64,000 nt of DNA from Isosphaera pallida ATCC 43644 (GTDB taxonomy: Bacteria; Planctomycetota; Planctomycetia; Isosphaerales; Isosphaeraceae). The translations under genes were made by a program, and so were the position numbers. Location: positions 1,426,001 to 1,490,000 of the forward strand of contig NC_014962.1 in NCBI RefSeq assembly GCF_000186345.1, read 5' to 3'. Below the pieces are notes generated by a model, which saw nothing but the letters and a program-made list of their open reading frames with translations, was not told the origin of the DNA and searched no databases. This document shows positions 56,301 through 64,000 of the stretch, one piece after another (position 1 is the stretch's first letter; every line of letters begins with the position of its first letter).

Positions 56301-57304
56301 CCGGACGTTATCGCTTGCGGTTTCGGAGCGGCTCCACCCAACGCGGTGATTCTGATTCACAGGTCCAACCCCGGCCAGACGCCCGAGACCCGGCGGGATC
56401 CGCCCAACCGGCGACGTGCCTCGATCCTCAAGAGTTCCTGCCAATCGGGTTGGATTGGACCTACGAGTTTTGGGTTTGGTCCGATCACGCCCCGACAACG
56501 AGTTGGAGTTTTCGGACCGCGCGTGGTCCTCAGCCGAATTGGCCCGAGGCATTGCGCACGGGTGGTCAAGTGCTGGCAATTCACCACGATTCCCCCCACG
56601 AAGCGTTGATTCGAGTGGAACGCGTGGCCCGTCGAGAGGATGCGTTGACCGCCGCCCGTTTGGCCTCTCATCCGGTTTTCCGCCGACTTTTCCCCACCGA
56701 AGCGTTGGAGCCGGGACGGCTCATCCCGGTAGAGTCGATTTGTCTGTTGGCGGCTCGTTTCCACGAATCGACCGCCGATGGTGATCGTGAGCGTGAACAA
56801 GAAAAGTACCACGAATTTCAACAGTTTCTTGAATGGTTACAAGCTCAGGTGGAAGAAGAGCAGGGCGTGTTACTCAAAACGTTCAACGACGGCGCCTTGG
56901 CCGTGTTCGACTCAGCGGCCTCCGCAGTGAGGACCGCGCTCAAGATCCACGGCTCAGGCCGCAATACAAGGACGCACGGACAGACCCTCACAAGCGGTTG
57001 GACCAATCGGCTCGGAATTCAGGTGGCGCTGCATCAGGGGCCGGCGTGGGCGGCCACTCTCGATGGCCGACTGGATTACTTCGGCGCGACGTTAAAAATG
57101 GTCGATCGGATCTGCGACTTGGCGGCCCCCGGCGAGATCTGGTTCACCTCCGCGCTGTTCCGCGACCCAGACGTCACCAACGTCTTGAGATGGCGACGCA
57201 TGGAGGCGCAAATCGTGATGTCTCCATCTGAAGACGTCGGGATGTCGGTTCATCGAATTCGACCTAGTGAGCATCCCGAGGATCCCTCGGAGATGGATTT
57301 TTAG
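53375..57304 (+). CDS. Pseudokinase - Ser/Thr kinase - DUF5939-like - cyclase-like fusion
   Basis: The 1309-residue protein has four modules. Residues about 55-310 look like a kinase fold without catalytic motifs (LARLDHPRIRKVLAWEW and ARGICQALADGHALGL but no HRD or DFG), so a pseudokinase. Residues about 350-620 are an intact kinase: GKGGMG, HRDLKPDN near 478, DFG at 500, SPEQ. Residues about 650-930 resemble DUF5939, with LNRAIGLPAVEF, CPVCR (890, 893) and CPACR (912, 915) as a zinc site. Residues about 1120-1290 fit a class III cyclase fold: KTFNDGALAVF near 1170 and YFGATLKMVDRI near 1240. But the first metal-binding Asp is missing (LLAARF) and the usual Asn before Arg is Lys, so cyclase activity is doubtful. 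The start is the ATG 53375; a TTG at 53360 is less likely. Confidence 0.9.
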   Translation: MDSSDVNRSGEPPHKLQDMVPEDDPTRLERKLETVTVVTERAGQNLPHVIRWDRFRLEKVEGLALDGWAIRHHAVDEVNNQPCKVYDLSELKRLGGSSTSSWVARLTLAARLDHPRIRKVLAWEWNRTPPYVALAQIDEAKTDSLTPPPSQAFLPAFPFEIRLAHARGICQALADGHALGLTVGSNALRRLSLRTGRLDFTRLDEFGVTRSRCSLNLDDLSRRSCPPEETLNWLQPMFDTAVIDRADAIAEDLLALGECLSVWLHDDKAVCVMAARLVQSDPHLRPAVATVVELLEQRLDEYWRELAGRSGRGVLHASTRRPCTHSDSIARRDPSRVRGFDVGDTLGRYELLERLGKGGMGVVFKARDLGDGSIVALKLIRLDLAYGGASGRESWGAIRARFRREARLLAECNNPHVARLLEFNEDQGCAYLALEFVDGENLGDLIEREGRLPEALALEIALGITRGLEPAHQRGIIHRDLKPDNVLLTHAQPRQVKVIDFGLARREWDGESNQLTLSGMIVGTPRYMSPEQCDAGPLTVRSDVYSIGVTLYQMLTGRPPFESASLAGLITLHRQADPPPLEERAPETSEATRRLVAALLAKRPEDRPADAGTVAHLIERILRGQEVVVLHPRMPQTDPRNVVSVRFTWTLKSNPRALWPLVSNTERLNRAIGLPAVEFGPVGRRADGNPAGVGQRPAQARKFGLNLRWTETPFEWVEGRRMGVLREFVSGPFVWLTSLVELTPVGLGTELSHTISYLPRTRLGRWLGRFEVNVNTRRNLDRVYRRIDAALQGELANQDSRDPFEPVQPMTTKQRAELDRRLDRLVALGINPRVVERLGELIAWGSAQDLARIRPLEWAARAQLPPEAVLIACLHGIRQGIFQMRWDVICPVCRVASESRQSLRDLHDRETCPACRSELAIDFSSSVEMIVKAHPDLRTTDSATYCLGGPAHSPHVVAQILLEPRESFVLDLDLEPGRYRLRFRSGSTQRGDSDSQVQPRPDARDPAGSAQPATCLDPQEFLPIGLDWTYEFWVWSDHAPTTSWSFRTARGPQPNWPEALRTGGQVLAIHHDSPHEALIRVERVARREDALTAARLASHPVFRRLFPTEALEPGRLIPVESICLLAARFHESTADGDREREQEKYHEFQQFLEWLQAQVEEEQGVLLKTFNDGALAVFDSAASAVRTALKIHGSGRNTRTHGQTLTSGWTNRLGIQVALHQGPAWAATLDGRLDYFGATLKMVDRICDLAAPGEIWFTSALFRDPDVTNVLRWRRMEAQIVMSPSEDVGMSVHRIRPSEHPEDPSEMDF

Positions 57305-57441
57305 TAGGCGATCGGTCGCGGAACGGATCCCGGATCCAATCCAACCAGCGACCCACCCGGCATCCGCGATGGAAGTCGAGCGAGTCGCTGGTGTTGGGTT
57401 CTGATCCAAGGACGGTGGAAGTTCAAGCAATGCCGACCACA

Positions 57442-59613
57442 TCAGTTCCGGCCGCCCGCTCCACGGTCCTCCTCGCCGAACATGCCCATAAAGTCCATCA
57501 TGGTGCTCTTGCTCTTCTTGCCGTTTTCCTGGAGTTCGCGGTAATAGGATTTCTTCATTTCGATGCGATTGGGGTCGGAACCATCGTTGGCGGCCTCGCG
57601 AATGATGATCCGGCCATCGGCGGCCAAGAGGAACGCGATGGGAGGCAGTTCGAAAGTCGGCGGGAGACGGTCGCCCAGGTCAGGCATGGCAACCGACCCG
57701 CCGAAGCCGTCGAGCATGAGCTTGTCGCTTGCGAAGTCGATCGGGACGGTTTGGACCTCCACCGTGTCGCCACTATAGTCGGCGTAGCGGGTACGTTCCA
57801 TTTTGCCCACGATCTCACCAGGCGCAGCGTTGAAGTCGCGGACGATTGTCACACCGTAGGACTCATCCCACAACGAAAGCTGGTACGTCATGGCGTCCTT
57901 GCGGTCGCGTGGATTGCCGCTCACCGGCGCGGCTCCGACAAGGTGGATAGCCAGGTCGGCGGGAACGGTGATCGGCTCGGTCGGTTCGCTCCAGTCGCTA
58001 AAAAGTTCAAGCGAGGCGGTGTCCACGCCGGGTAAGACATCCTCGCGTCCATAATTTGGGTTGTAAAGGACGACGCGAATTCGGTAGCGATAGGTGGTTT
58101 CGGGATCGACAGAGGTATCGAGGTATCGAACCATAACCGTTTCTTGGTCGGACTTGGGATAGTTAGCCGCTTGGTCCAAGCCGCCCATGCCCATCATCCC
58201 CATACCACTGGACATGTTCATGCCAGGTCCGCGGTCGTCCATGCCGTCCATCATGCCGAGCATCGAACCGCCGCCGGGTCCGCTCATCATTCCACCAGGA
58301 CGGCCGCCGCCCATCATCATCCCTGCCGAACCCATTGCGCTGCCGGGTCCGCTCATCATCCCACCAGGACGGCCGCCGCCCATCATGAGGCCCATGCCGT
58401 CCATCATGCCGCCGTAGCCCATGCCGAGATTCTGGTTGTTCTTGGGGAGGGTCTTGGCCTCGTCGGGGACGAGTTCGCCGGGTTCCGAACCGACCCAGAA
58501 CCCCACTCGCAAAAAGGGCAGGCGATCGACGAGGGTTCCGGTCAGCCGCACGCTCGGGTCGGAGAAATCGACATCTTCTTCGGGGAGATTGTCGGTCACA
58601 CGACGATTGCGTTCATTGTCTACCAGTTGCCAGTTAGACCAGGTGCCGTCCAGGCGTAGCGCCTGGCGTTGAACTTGAACTTCCTTGTAGTTGGGATACG
58701 CCATGCTCTTTTCAATCTTGAGTGCGTTCGCCCACAATTCGCGTTGTTGATCATTGTCGAACAACGCGGTCAGCACGACCCAGCGTAAGCCTCGCAGTTC
58801 CTCTTTGTAGCTTTTGGGCGGGCCGGCCGGCTCGGGCGTGGCATTGTCGCCGGCGTTGTTCTCAGCTTTCTTGAGGTCGGCCCGGGAACCACTGGTGAAG
58901 CGGTTGGCGCGACGTTCCTGGTCCCGACGTTCGGCCTCTTCGCGTTCTCGTTTCTGGCGGGCCGATTCGGTGGCACCCGAGGCGCCGGGCATACCGATCA
59001 TGCCACTACCGGGGCCACCCATGCCGTCCATGCCGGCCATCATACCGCTGGACCCCATCATCCCGGGTCGTCCACCGACTCCGCTTGAACGGGGACGGCT
59101 GGATTTCTTCTTTTCTTCCTCAGCCTTTTTGGCCGCTTCCGCTTCGGGGTCGATCTCAATGCGGTTGCCGCGGGCATCGAGGGCGTAAACCCAGGCTCCA
59201 CCGCGTCCTGCAGCGCCCCGTAATTTCGTGGGCGGGATCACCTTGAGGTTGTCCCGCATGACCCCCGCGCCCGGCTCCTGGACCAGCCAGGGCCGCGGAA
59301 CTTGGAAATCGGCGGCGGTCACTTTGACGGATTCGCGTTTCTGAAACTTCTCTTCAAATCGCGCCTGTTCGTTATCCACCCCGTTTTCGACGGTGATGAC
59401 TTCGAGAACTTGTTCATCATCTTGATCTCGATTGAGATTGGTTTGAGCTTGAATAGCGGCTTCTTTCACTTCGTCGGGCTTAATGGGAAACTTTTCTTTA
59501 CTCAAAGCGAGGAAGGACAACGTCATAAAGGTGGCGCAGCCCACTCCCACAGCCACTTTCTCGCCGTGACTGAGAGCGAACGATTTGAAGCCTTCGACGA
59601 ATTGGTTGGCCAT
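57442..59613 (-). CDS. Gly/Met-rich membrane protein, third gene of pilus M-N-O set
   Basis: The start at 59613 follows GGAGAG and gives 723 residues. One hydrophobic helix near residues 20-38 (EKVAVGVGCATFMTLSFLAL) suggests inner-membrane anchoring. It is followed by a charged coiled segment, then a Gly/Met-rich insert (around residues 175-210), a basic, Glu-rich stretch, another long Gly/Met-rich insert near 400-470 (repeats of GMMMGGGRPGGMM), and a C-terminal beta-rich domain. It is the last of three minus-strand genes after the PilM-PilN and PilO-like genes, so a role analogous to PilP or another pilus alignment protein is inferred. The sequence itself does not show a PilP fold. Confidence 0.75.
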   Translation of the reverse strand: MANQFVEGFKSFALSHGEKVAVGVGCATFMTLSFLALSKEKFPIKPDEVKEAAIQAQTNLNRDQDDEQVLEVITVENGVDNEQARFEEKFQKRESVKVTAADFQVPRPWLVQEPGAGVMRDNLKVIPPTKLRGAAGRGGAWVYALDARGNRIEIDPEAEAAKKAEEEKKKSSRPRSSGVGGRPGMMGSSGMMAGMDGMGGPGSGMIGMPGASGATESARQKREREEAERRDQERRANRFTSGSRADLKKAENNAGDNATPEPAGPPKSYKEELRGLRWVVLTALFDNDQQRELWANALKIEKSMAYPNYKEVQVQRQALRLDGTWSNWQLVDNERNRRVTDNLPEEDVDFSDPSVRLTGTLVDRLPFLRVGFWVGSEPGELVPDEAKTLPKNNQNLGMGYGGMMDGMGLMMGGGRPGGMMSGPGSAMGSAGMMMGGGRPGGMMSGPGGGSMLGMMDGMDDRGPGMNMSSGMGMMGMGGLDQAANYPKSDQETVMVRYLDTSVDPETTYRYRIRVVLYNPNYGREDVLPGVDTASLELFSDWSEPTEPITVPADLAIHLVGAAPVSGNPRDRKDAMTYQLSLWDESYGVTIVRDFNAAPGEIVGKMERTRYADYSGDTVEVQTVPIDFASDKLMLDGFGGSVAMPDLGDRLPPTFELPPIAFLLAADGRIIIREAANDGSDPNRIEMKKSYYRELQENGKKSKSTMMDFMGMFGEEDRGAGGRN
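58184..58401. repeat. Gly/Met-coding repeat tract
   Basis: This tract codes for a run of Gly, Met, Pro and Arg in the minus-strand gene. Two 45-base copies (58273-58317 and 58342-58386), offset by 69 bases (23 codons), differ at one base. Similar tracts recur in the next two genes. Confidence 0.75.
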
Positions 59614-59795
59614 TTGCGGGACTCTCCAGGATGATTTGAAGACAAACCGGCCCGACGACGAGGCGGGCGGATCGGACGGTTTGGTTTGATGAGGGTTTGC
59701 TGAGGAAGGGCGGTGGGTGGAAGCGTCCGGCGGTGTCATCCGTGGTCGGTTGAGTCACCGCCGGATTCAAGGTGCGGTCCAGGTTCCACGTGGAA

Positions 59796-61388
59796 TTACT
59801 GGTCGGCTTGGTCTTCGGTCGCGGTCGTCGCGGCGGTCGAGGCAGCCGATTCCGCGCTTGGGTCGGGCGGCTTGTTGTAAAACCGTGCCTGACCGTAGAC
59901 GCTCACCTGGACGATGTCGTAATAAGGGTCGAACAAGCTGGTGGTTGTCTTTTTCTTGGCCTCCTCCTCGCGCTGTTGCCGTTCCTTCTTTTGGTCAATG
60001 CTGCGGATGTCGGTTCCTTTGGAAACGGCGGTGCCTTGGTTGCCCATGCCTCCCATCATCATGCCGCCCATCCCCATCCCGGGCATCATGCCGCTCATCA
60101 TGCCAGGGCGTCCGCCACCCATCGCCCCCATCATCTCCATGTACGACTCCATGTCGCCACCCATGCCCATGCCGGGACCACCCATCATACCCATCATGCC
60201 CATCATGCTGGACATGCCCGACATCATACCGCCGCTGCCAGCGTAGCCGAAGTAGTTGCCAAAATTGATCTGTTGATTCTTTTCCGGTTTGACGACCCGG
60301 GCGCGGGGCTTGGACTGTTCGAACTCCATGACTCGAATCGTCATTGGGCTATTACGCAAAGCGCAGAGGAAATCCACCACCTTGTCCTGCTTGATGAGAA
60401 CCGACATGTAAACCGGAACGATCTGGAACATCTCGGTTTGACTATCGACGTAGTAAATCTTGTCGGGGGTGGTGGAGCCTCCCGGACCCATGCCGCTCAT
60501 CATGCCAGGGCGTCCGCCTCCCATGCCGGCCATGCTTTCCATCATGCTCTCCATATCCGCGCCGCCGGACATACTCATGCCGCGATCGCCCATGATGCCG
60601 CCGGTCGTTTCCTGCTCGACTTCGTCCTCTTTGGGATTCTTGAACTCGATTTGGACCAGTTCGATCCCTTGGGCCAGCGAGATTTGGTCTTGAGCGGACG
60701 CATTAGCGACATTCAGTTGGTTGATCTGCTTGAGCGCCGCTTCGTCCCAAGTCTTGGCACCTTTGTTGACCTCGGCGACCACATCCAACAACACTGACTG
60801 AATCCAGAGCTTCTCTTGCGCTGCCCAAACTTCGGGAAGTTTGGGAGGGGTTGAGGGGTTGAAGTTCACCGGCTGGATCAACTGCTCGACCGGAGGCGCT
60901 GAAACGACGCCTTCGCCGGTTTCGTAGTTGAACGGATTGAAGCGGGGATAGACTTCCTGATCCACGAACTTCCGGTAATTTTCGGTGTAGGTGTTGATCG
61001 CCAGTTGGACTTCGGCCTCGGAAGCGATCTCCTCGTCGGGCCACTGGCGTCCCCAACTACTGAATTGCTCATGCACCAGTTCGGGCCAACGCAGCAGGGG
61101 AACCTGGCGCTCGTAGAGCTTGCGCCAAACTGCTTCCACTTCGGCCTTGAGCTGAGCTTCGCGGTCGGTCACGATCGGCTTGTATTCATGGTTGATAACC
61201 CGACCACTCCGGAATTTCGCAACCCCTTCCTTGGCCGACTTGATGGCCGCTTTTTGCTCTTCGGCCTCTTTTTGGATGGTGCCGGCGACCGAGAAGTAGG
61301 CGGCGATCGGTAAAAGTGAGCCGATGCCGACGGCAATCCAGAATCGATACTTGATCATCTGGGCGAGGATTTCTTTGACTTGATCCAT
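59796..61388 (-). CDS. PilO-like inner-membrane pilus protein with Gly/Met-rich inserts
   Basis: The 530-residue protein has a single N-terminal helix (RFWIAVGIGSLLPIAAYFSVAG at about 14-35), then a charged coiled coil, which is the PilO/GspM-like layout, and a periplasmic region to the end. Two Gly/Met-rich inserts (near residues 265-300 and 385-440) interrupt it. Start ATG 61388 follows GGAG. It stands between the PilM-PilN gene (223-base gap) and the third gene (182-base gap) on one strand. PilM-N-O-P proteins align the pilus machine; the match here is by layout, not strong motif. A different planctomycete-specific inner-membrane protein is the alternative. Confidence 0.7.
   Translation of the reverse strand: MDQVKEILAQMIKYRFWIAVGIGSLLPIAAYFSVAGTIQKEAEEQKAAIKSAKEGVAKFRSGRVINHEYKPIVTDREAQLKAEVEAVWRKLYERQVPLLRWPELVHEQFSSWGRQWPDEEIASEAEVQLAINTYTENYRKFVDQEVYPRFNPFNYETGEGVVSAPPVEQLIQPVNFNPSTPPKLPEVWAAQEKLWIQSVLLDVVAEVNKGAKTWDEAALKQINQLNVANASAQDQISLAQGIELVQIEFKNPKEDEVEQETTGGIMGDRGMSMSGGADMESMMESMAGMGGGRPGMMSGMGPGGSTTPDKIYYVDSQTEMFQIVPVYMSVLIKQDKVVDFLCALRNSPMTIRVMEFEQSKPRARVVKPEKNQQINFGNYFGYAGSGGMMSGMSSMMGMMGMMGGPGMGMGGDMESYMEMMGAMGGGRPGMMSGMMPGMGMGGMMMGGMGNQGTAVSKGTDIRSIDQKKERQQREEEAKKKTTTSLFDPYYDIVQVSVYGQARFYNKPPDPSAESAASTAATTATEDQADQ
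60088..60116. repeat. 29-base direct repeat, copy A
   Basis: An identical 29-base copy is at 60490-60518. Both code for Gly/Met-rich segments of the PilO-like gene, so the match reflects a shared low-complexity motif that may promote recombination. Confidence 0.7.
60490..60518. repeat. 29-base direct repeat, copy B
   Basis: Second copy of the repeat at 60088-60116, 402 bases away (134 codons), so in the same frame. Confidence 0.7.
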
Positions 61389-61611
61389 GTCGCGGGACTC
61401 CGATCATCGCGTCCCTCCGGGGTTCAAGATCCCAAGCAAGCAGGGGAAGTGAGGGGAGGGGAGACGCGGTCAGGGGGAGGAATCGAACCGAGTTGGTCGG
61501 TGTTGTTCAAGGGCGGGGCGAATCACTGGAGGTGAGGGTTCGGACCCGACGGCAACGCCCAACGGATCCGAACGGGTTGATAGGAATCCGGTTTGAGTCG
61601 GACCAGTCGAA

Positions 61612-64000
61612 TCACTCCATCGGAGTCTGTTCTCCCTCGGTCGAGCCGGCTTGAGTGGGAGGTTGGGAGGCGGCAGGTTCGGTTGGGGGAGGCGTCGGGC
61701 CGCCTGGGGGGGTTCCTTCCACGGCCGATGGGTTTTGGCTTGGGGCGGCTCCCGCCTCGGCGGCCTTGGCTTCAACCGCGTCGGCCAGCTTCTTCAACTG
61801 TTCTTGCGCTTTGGCTTCGACTTCGGCGGCAACTTCCTTTGAGGTGTTTTCGATGTCTTCTTCGGAGACGGTCTCCACTTGACCGGGTCTGCGTTTGGCC
61901 TCGGCGATCATCTTGCGAATCTCGTTGAGGTCTTTGGGGGGAGTCTCCTCGGTGATTGGCTTCCAGGCGAACTGGATGAGGAAGTCGGTACGGGTGAGGT
62001 ATTGGACGCTGCTGTCATCCTTCTTAGTGGATGGGCCCATCATGCCCATGCCAGGCATCATGCCGCCCATCATGCCGGGTCGTCCGCCTCCCATGCCGCC
62101 CATGCTTTCCATCATGCTCTCCATGTCCATGCCGCCCATGCCCATCCCGGGACCACCCATCATGCCGGCGGAACCCATCATGCCGGCGGAACCCATCATG
62201 CCCATCCCGGGACCGCCGCCCATCGCGGCCATCATGCCGCGTCCGCCGTCCTCGCCCATCATGCCGACCATGCCGGTGGTGGGAGCCGAAGCGCGTGGCA
62301 ACAGGAATTGGGCCACGTTCATGTTGGACAAGCCGTTATTGGCGATTGACTTGTCGCCGGTCCATTTGAGGTCGCGGTTGAACCAGGCGAGGACGTAGTG
62401 GGAAAAACCGAACTGCCGCAGGTCGGGATCTTCGGCCACCTTGTCGAGTCGCACCTTGAGGTACTCCAGCGGGCCGTACATCATCCGCTTGCCGGGCGGC
62501 TGTTTGCGTTCTTCGGCATCGGGGTAGGGGTTGTAGTGGTGGCCGACGATCTGGACCACCCAGCCGGGGGTGTCTTCCAATTCGTTGACCTTGTCCACGG
62601 GATGCATCAGCCGTTTGAAGTTGGGTTTGACCAGGTCGAACCATTCGGTTTTGATCGTCTCCCGCCAGACCGGGTGGACCTCGTCGATGTGGAGGCGGGT
62701 CATAGCGATCTTGCGTTGGTCGTTGGGGTTGTTGGGGTTGAGACCATACTCGGCCACTGGGTCGGGCAGCATCCGATTGAGTTTTTCAAGGAAGCGTGGC
62801 CAGAGGTCGATGTCGGTGGTCTCGGCGGTCAACAGTTCGCCTTGCCCCTTAACCGCTTTCCAGGCAGCGACCGCCTGATCAAACTCGCTTTGCAGCGTGT
62901 TGCCGGTTTGGGCCACCGACTTGGCCTGCGCCACGGCGTCCTTGAAAGGTTGAGCCGTCACCGTCCGCCAGTCGTTCCAATCCCCTAGAAAGAGCACGAA
63001 GAAGCCCATTGTCAGCAGCGACGCGGCCGCCAGCATCCAGGGCTTTTTGCGCCGGATTTGCTTAGCTTGCTGGATTTCGGTGGGCAACAGGTTGGTTCTG
63101 AGCAGGGCCGCGTCGAGACCCTGGACCGCCAAGCCGTAGGCCACCGCGAATGACGGCACGTTTTCGACGAATAGCGGTTCGTTCACCACATTGGCGCCGG
63201 CGAGCCGCGAAAACCGTTCGACCTTCTCGATCTCCAGTTGCAAGTTCTGTTGGAGGAACTTCTGGAGGCCCGGCAGCTTGAAGCCGTTGCCCAGCCCTAG
63301 CACTTTGACGATCTTCGAGCCGCGGTTGACGCTCGAATAGAACGCAATGGAGCGGTTGATATCGTTGGCGAACGCCTGGAAGGTGTCGCGCATCGCGGTG
63401 AAGACCGCCTTGGGGTCAGGCGCTTTAGTGGCGTTCTTCTTGGTATGTTCCGCCTTGGCGAAGGTGAGTTTCATCTCCTTGGTCAGCGCCCGGGTGAAGG
63501 TGTTGCCACCAATCGGCAGGGCGCGTTGCCAGATTTTCTGGCCGTCAGAGATGATGAGGTCGGTGTGGTCGGCCCCCATGTCGATGACCAGGATCGCCCC
63601 CTCTAATGCCGGGCTTTCCATTATGGAGCCGGTTTCGCCCACTGCGCCGATGCCCAGACGGTCAAAGGCGAGGAAATTGAACAGGGCAATCGGGTTCATC
63701 TGAACGATGTCGGCCTCGATCCCGGCCAATTTGAGCGGGGTGAGGACTTTGTGAACTTGCTCGCGCTTCATGGCGAACAAGCCGACTTCGGCGGTGGTGT
63801 AATCCTCGGTGTCTTGACGATCGCCGATTTGCTGGTAATCCCAGACAACTTCTTCCAGCGCGAAGGGAATTTGTTGCCGGGCCTCGAACTTGACGATGTC
63901 GGGAATGCGTTTGGGCTCGACCGGCGGCAGCTTGATGAATTTAACGAGGCCCGCCTGACCCGTAACGCCTAGGACGATCTTGCATCCTTTGAGGTCGTTG
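61612..64000 (-). CDS. pilM: PilM-PilN fusion protein, 5' end outside window
   Basis: The frame runs off the right edge, so its start is missing; 796 residues are visible. The first 350 are PilM-like (actin/ASKHA fold): KFEARQQIPFALEEVVWDY near the window edge, VIDMGADHTDLII, and GLGNGFKLPGLQKFL. Then a transmembrane helix (KPWMLAAASLLTMGFFVLFLG) and a periplasmic domain follow, as in PilN, with a Gly/Met-rich insert and an acidic, Ala/Pro-rich tail. In most bacteria PilM and PilN are separate proteins that bind each other; here they read as one chain. It is the first visible gene of the minus-strand pilus set. Confidence 0.85.
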   Translation of the reverse strand, partial: NDLKGCKIVLGVTGQAGLVKFIKLPPVEPKRIPDIVKFEARQQIPFALEEVVWDYQQIGDRQDTEDYTTAEVGLFAMKREQVHKVLTPLKLAGIEADIVQMNPIALFNFLAFDRLGIGAVGETGSIMESPALEGAILVIDMGADHTDLIISDGQKIWQRALPIGGNTFTRALTKEMKLTFAKAEHTKKNATKAPDPKAVFTAMRDTFQAFANDINRSIAFYSSVNRGSKIVKVLGLGNGFKLPGLQKFLQQNLQLEIEKVERFSRLAGANVVNEPLFVENVPSFAVAYGLAVQGLDAALLRTNLLPTEIQQAKQIRRKKPWMLAAASLLTMGFFVLFLGDWNDWRTVTAQPFKDAVAQAKSVAQTGNTLQSEFDQAVAAWKAVKGQGELLTAETTDIDLWPRFLEKLNRMLPDPVAEYGLNPNNPNDQRKIAMTRLHIDEVHPVWRETIKTEWFDLVKPNFKRLMHPVDKVNELEDTPGWVVQIVGHHYNPYPDAEERKQPPGKRMMYGPLEYLKVRLDKVAEDPDLRQFGFSHYVLAWFNRDLKWTGDKSIANNGLSNMNVAQFLLPRASAPTTGMVGMMGEDGGRGMMAAMGGGPGMGMMGSAGMMGSAGMMGGPGMGMGGMDMESMMESMGGMGGGRPGMMGGMMPGMGMMGPSTKKDDSSVQYLTRTDFLIQFAWKPITEETPPKDLNEIRKMIAEAKRRPGQVETVSEEDIENTSKEVAAEVEAKAQEQLKKLADAVEAKAAEAGAAPSQNPSAVEGTPPGGPTPPPTEPAASQPPTQAGSTEGEQTPME
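62159..62194. repeat. Tandem 18-base repeat, two copies
   Basis: Two exact adjacent copies of an 18-base unit coding six residues (Met, Gly, Ser, Ala, Gly, Met type) lie in the Gly/Met-rich part of the PilM-PilN gene. The period keeps frame. Confidence 0.8.

Noticed and set aside
58184-62270. Repeats in Gly/Met-rich tracts as CRISPR or intergenic repeats
   Set aside because: They lie inside open frames, keep multiples of three and encode Gly/Met-rich protein; they are coding low-complexity sequence.

Overview
The window looks like a stretch of a planctomycete chromosome, most likely of the family Isosphaeraceae (an Isosphaera-like organism). The reasons are: high GC with strong third-position bias, large protein kinases carrying N-terminal disordered or pseudokinase regions and C-terminal TPR or cyclase modules, tetrahydromethanopterin (H4MPT) C1 genes in a bacterium, a LEPR-type N-terminal motif on a truncated surface protein, and a type IV pilus PilM/N/O-like set whose proteins carry long Gly/Met-rich inserts. 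The species is an inference; no rRNA is present to confirm it.

Layout. 1-6.1 kb (minus strand): a surface-type protein running off the left edge and a 1620-aa Ser/Thr kinase with TPRs. 6.5-13.8 kb: mostly plus-strand housekeeping and metabolic genes (CbiX-like chelatase, PlsC-like acyltransferase, asparagine synthase, Mpo1-like protein, TIGR01777-type epimerase, MAPEG protein). 13.8-24 kb (minus strand): a SprT-like metallopeptidase, a winged-helix regulator coupled to a membrane protein, an ASKHA (DUF1464-like) protein, then the most striking locus, an operon of sigma factor, putative RNase-like protein, acidic unknown protein, and a Lon-type protease fused to a CARF-like sensor domain. After a small membrane protein come the H4MPT enzymes methylene-H4MPT dehydrogenase and Fae. 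25-33 kb: mnmE, an EamA transporter, an MlaE-type permease, an M24 peptidase, a GrpE-like protein, a PfkB sugar kinase and hisF. 34-38 kb: a PilT ATPase followed by a membrane-anchored PilB/GspE-like protein with degenerate nucleotide-binding motifs and a CvpA-like protein. 38-41 kb: a small exported protein, a secreted metalloprotease-like protein and rpsR. 41.2-48.7 kb: treZ overlapping a giant GH57-TreY fusion (glycogen to trehalose). 49.5-51.5 kb: tRNA-Leu, rtcB and tRNA-Gln. 52-57.3 kb: a PLP aminotransferase and a pseudokinase-kinase-cyclase multidomain protein. 57.4-64 kb (minus): PilM-PilN fusion, a PilO-like protein and a third Gly/Met-rich pilus-associated protein.

How it fits together. 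The minus-strand operon at 17.1-21.1 kb has the same logic as the CRISPR-associated CalpL/CalpT/CalpS system (a ligand-activated Lon protease, a cleavable partner and an ECF sigma factor), but the sensor here looks CARF/Card1-like rather than SAVED, there is an extra gene, and no cas gene or CRISPR array is visible in the window. It is the best candidate for an undescribed signalling or defence system. The trehalose genes form one translationally coupled unit in which the maltooligosyl-trehalose synthase is fused to a GH57 glycoside hydrolase. The pilus genes at both 34-37 kb and 57-64 kb suggest type IV pilus-dependent motility.
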